Shown here: piece after piece, positions 6,372 to 8,026 of the stretch
How the letters are laid out: the number at the start of each line of letters is the position of its first letter
Numbering within the stretch: the stretch's first letter is position 1
Source of the DNA: Candidatus Nanoarchaeia archaeon
Lineage (GTDB): Archaea > Nanobdellota > Nanobdellia > Tiddalikarchaeales > Tiddalikarchaeaceae
Assembly: GCA_028704265.1 (NCBI GenBank)
Contig: JAQVLH010000047.1
Coordinates: 1-8,026 of the forward strand
Reading direction: 5' to 3'
Length of the DNA: 8,026 nucleotides
Translations under genes and position numbers: made by a program
Notes under the pieces: model-generated
Seen by the model: only the letters and a program-made list of their open reading frames with translations
What the model was told of the DNA's origin: nothing
The model's database searches: none

Positions 6372-7556
6372 TTAATCATTAAAGCCTTTCACTCTAATTT
6401 CGCCTCTCATCATTTTTGGTAAAAGCGTATTTCGTAGAGCAGAAAGGGTTTTAATTTGATTAGTATTATTCCAGATTTTATATTGTAAAGGTTTTACAAA
6501 TTCGGCAAATTTATTTGCAATTTCTGGCTTAGGTATAACGTATTCTTTTTGTTCAAAATCTGGCCAGTGACCTTTATATTCTATAAAAGACACTCGACCA
6601 AGCGTCATGTAAAAAACAAAAAAGATGTCATATTGATAATTAGATCGAAAAGGAATTACATTTTGGATAGCACAAAATGGATAATTTACAAACCACATGT
6701 TACAGGTATGATTGGTAAATAAAATGACAGGATTGTCTTTACTTGCTTGAAAATCCGGTTCTCGTTCTGTGTATCCATAAATTCCATTTGCCCCTTGATC
6801 AATAATTGGTGTTTTTCCTTTTATCGATAAATCATCTTGATTGCAGCGATATGAAAGCGTTTCTCTTTCTATAACATCATTAACCGTTCCCACTTTCCAT
6901 CCTTCCGGAATTTGACCTAGCTCGGAATTAATCATTTTGCGAGTCGAGTCAGGGAAATTGAAATTCACAAACCATTCTTTAAAAATTTCCTGCGCGGTGG
7001 CTTCCAGCGTTTTAATCTGCTCACGTAGAAGATCAATCTTATCATCCAAAGACGACAATACCTCCACAATCGCTCGCTGTTCTGGAAGAGGGGGCAAAGA
7101 TAATTCAATTTTAGAAATAGAATCAAATGTAATTTGAGGAAATGTTCCAGATCTAGATTCTGCAATCATTTGAAACTCATTCAACATTTCTCGGAATGTA
7201 ATATATTTATAAATATAAATAACATCTACATTTTCTTTAGTTCGTAAAACCATCAACTTTGTTGAAGCGACGGAGTTTGAGCTATCAAAATTAACGAGCA
7301 TGTACCGCTTGTTTGCTGGACGAATTTCACTATACAAAATATCATTCGGCTTAAATTTCTTTTTTGCTTGTCCTGGTAATGTTTTTGTGGGCACTAAATT
7401 ATTATGCAATAATTTTCCATCCAAAATATCGCCTGTATTAAGAAAATGCACTTTATCTACACCATTAAAATTAAAAGTATTTGAAATCGGACACAACACT
7501 TCTCCTAGTGTTGTTGTTTTCCATCCCTTTAGAATTTTAGTTATTTGATCTGCCAT
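6372..7556 (-). CDS. hsdS: Type I restriction-modification specificity subunit HsdS
   Basis: HsdS recognises the bipartite DNA target and bridges two HsdM subunits. The 394-aa protein shows the usual two-fold plan. TRD1 covers about 10-150 and ends in GTFPQITFDSISKIELSLPPL. A conserved spacer helix follows with LPPLPEQRAIVEVLSSLDDKI (from 154, reaching FVNF near 199). TRD2 covers about 211-345 and starts at SELGQIPEGWKVGTV. A C-terminal helix ends in TLLPKMMRGEIRV. TRD1 and TRD2 are dissimilar, so the target should be asymmetric; the actual site cannot be read from sequence. G+C is uneven: 27/60 at the spacer/TRD2 border (6901-6960) but 16/60 inside TRD2 (6601-6660), as expected where TRDs are exchanged by recombination. 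There are no tandem spacer repeats and no second hsdS copy in the window, so no shuffling system is visible. The start ATG lies 2 bases after the hsdM stop. Confidence 0.93.
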   Translation of the reverse strand: MADQITKILKGWKTTTLGEVLCPISNTFNFNGVDKVHFLNTGDILDGKLLHNNLVPTKTLPGQAKKKFKPNDILYSEIRPANKRYMLVNFDSSNSVASTKLMVLRTKENVDVIYIYKYITFREMLNEFQMIAESRSGTFPQITFDSISKIELSLPPLPEQRAIVEVLSSLDDKIDLLREQIKTLEATAQEIFKEWFVNFNFPDSTRKMINSELGQIPEGWKVGTVNDVIERETLSYRCNQDDLSIKGKTPIIDQGANGIYGYTEREPDFQASKDNPVILFTNHTCNMWFVNYPFCAIQNVIPFRSNYQYDIFFVFYMTLGRVSFIEYKGHWPDFEQKEYVIPKPEIANKFAEFVKPLQYKIWNNTNQIKTLSALRNTLLPKMMRGEIRVKGFND

Positions 7557-7558
7557 AG

Positions 7559-8026
7559 TTATTCTAAATTAAAGCCAACATTTTTTAGTTGCTTTTCTAT
7601 TTCTTCATCAAGTTTCTTTTCTTCTAATATCTGCTCGGCAAGTATTCTAGTGAGATCAGCAATTTTTTCTTCAAATGGGACGCCATCATCTTTCTCGTCT
7701 TTAATTCCCACATATCGTCCCGGAGTAAGGAAAAAGTCATGTTTAGCTATATCTTCTATACTGGCAGATTTGCAAAAACCTTTAATATCTTCATATGCGC
7801 TATCGGTTTGTCGCCATTCGTGATAAGTTTTAGAAACTTTAGAGATATCTTCTTCAGTGAATTCGCGATGTGTGCGGTCGGCCATAAAACCAATTTCTGA
7901 AGCATCAATAAAAAGAATTTCACCGATCCTTTTGCGATCACCGTTACCAGTACGTTTTCTGGAAATAAACCAAATACAAGCCGGAATGCCGGTATTATAG
8001 AAAAGTTGTTTTGGAAGAGCAACAAT
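7559..8026 (-). CDS. hsdM: Type I restriction-modification DNA adenine methyltransferase HsdM, C-terminal part (5' end outside window)
   Basis: HsdM methylates adenine in the target defined by HsdS and is also a core part of the restriction complex. The frame is open to the window edge and 155 residues are visible. They begin IVALPKQLFYNTGIPACIWF, the conserved stretch downstream of the NPPF catalytic motif, which must lie just outside. Next come a basic ISRKR segment, GEILFIDASEIG, ADRTHREFTEEDI, TYHEWR and LTPGRYVG, all hallmarks of the HsdM C-terminal half. A Glu/Lys-rich coiled-coil tail, the usual contact for HsdS, ends the protein. The ATG at 7885 is internal, not a start. Being the first visible gene of the leftward operon, it, or a gene further upstream, should carry the operon promoter, which is not in this window. 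Confidence 0.95.
   Translation of the reverse strand: MVALPKQLFYNTGIPACIWFISRKRTGNGDRKRIGEILFIDASEIGFMADRTHREFTEEDISKVSKTYHEWRQTDSAYEDIKGFCKSASIEDIAKHDFFLTPGRYVGIKDEKDDGVPFEEKIADLTRILAEQILEEKKLDEEIEKQLKNVGFNLE

Larger units (their letters stand above)
2020..8026 (-). other. Type I restriction operon hsdM-hsdS-PIN-hsdR-small ORF
   Basis: Five same-strand genes are separated by only 2, 3, 4 and 1 bases, with no room for internal promoters or terminators in the gaps. Shine-Dalgarno sites before the internal starts are poor, so translation by reinitiation is likely, giving linked amounts of all products. The order M-S-(accessory)-R matches loci in which a guard nuclease such as PrrC sits between hsdS and hsdR. 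The operon extends beyond the right edge, and its promoter is not visible. Confidence 0.85.

Noticed and set aside
6937..7137. Plus-strand open frames over hsdS and hsdM (6937-7137, 7300-7548, 7545-7823)
   Set aside because: They are antisense to strongly conserved coding sequence and their translations look like low-complexity Ser/Phe-rich shadows.
7559..7885. HsdM fragment starting at ATG 7885 as an independent 108-aa gene
   Set aside because: The frame continues upstream without a stop and encodes conserved HsdM sequence, so the ATG is internal.
7756..8025. 89-codon open frame on the minus strand
   Set aside because: It is an out-of-frame shadow of hsdM. The other minus-strand frame over the same bases carries clear HsdM motifs and is open to the window edge.
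1..8026. CRISPR array, tandem repeats, insertion sequences or tRNA
   Set aside because: I saw no regularly spaced repeats, no transposase, no terminal inverted repeats of an IS and no tRNA-like cloverleaf on either strand.

Overview
The window is AT-rich bacterial DNA carrying mobile and defence genes. It has two same-strand genes on the left (phage terminase, serine recombinase) and a tightly packed operon on the opposite strand that fills the rest. The standard code fits: reading frames are long, TGA is used as a stop and TGG is used for Trp. No rRNA, tRNA or housekeeping gene is present, so the host cannot be fixed. From memory, the style of the recombinase (an abrupt start just before YARKS, a short C-terminus and a Cys4 ribbon), the AT-rich DNA and the weak Shine-Dalgarno sites resemble Patescibacteria (CPR) accessory regions. 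That is an impression, not a demonstration.

Layout from left to right. Positions 1-609 (+) hold the C-terminal nuclease domain of a phage-type large terminase, cut by the window edge. Positions 610-734 are a short gap with a palindrome and the left arm of a strong inverted repeat whose right arm crosses the next start codon. Positions 735-2018 (+) are a complete serine recombinase of the large, zinc-ribbon type. It meets the leftward operon end to end, with one base between the two stop codons. Positions 8026 down to 2020 (-) read hsdM (C-terminal part only), hsdS, a PIN-like nuclease gene, hsdR and an unrecognised 69-codon gene. The gaps between these five genes are 2, 3, 4 and 1 bases, so they are almost certainly one transcript with coupled translation.

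How the genes work together. HsdM, HsdS and HsdR make a Type I restriction-modification system: HsdS reads a bipartite DNA site, HsdM methylates adenine there, and HsdR translocates and cuts unmodified DNA. The unusual part is the PIN-domain protein between hsdS and hsdR. In the E. coli prr locus the same slot holds PrrC, an anticodon nuclease kept silent by the restriction complex and released when phage blocks it. A PIN-type RNase in that slot, co-translated with the restriction enzyme, is the best candidate here for a little-described defence arrangement; the proposed role is inference. The 69-aa protein at the operon's end is a second unknown. The recombinase next to a phage terminase suggests that the block is, or was, part of a prophage or integrative element, but no end of such an element can be proved in this window.
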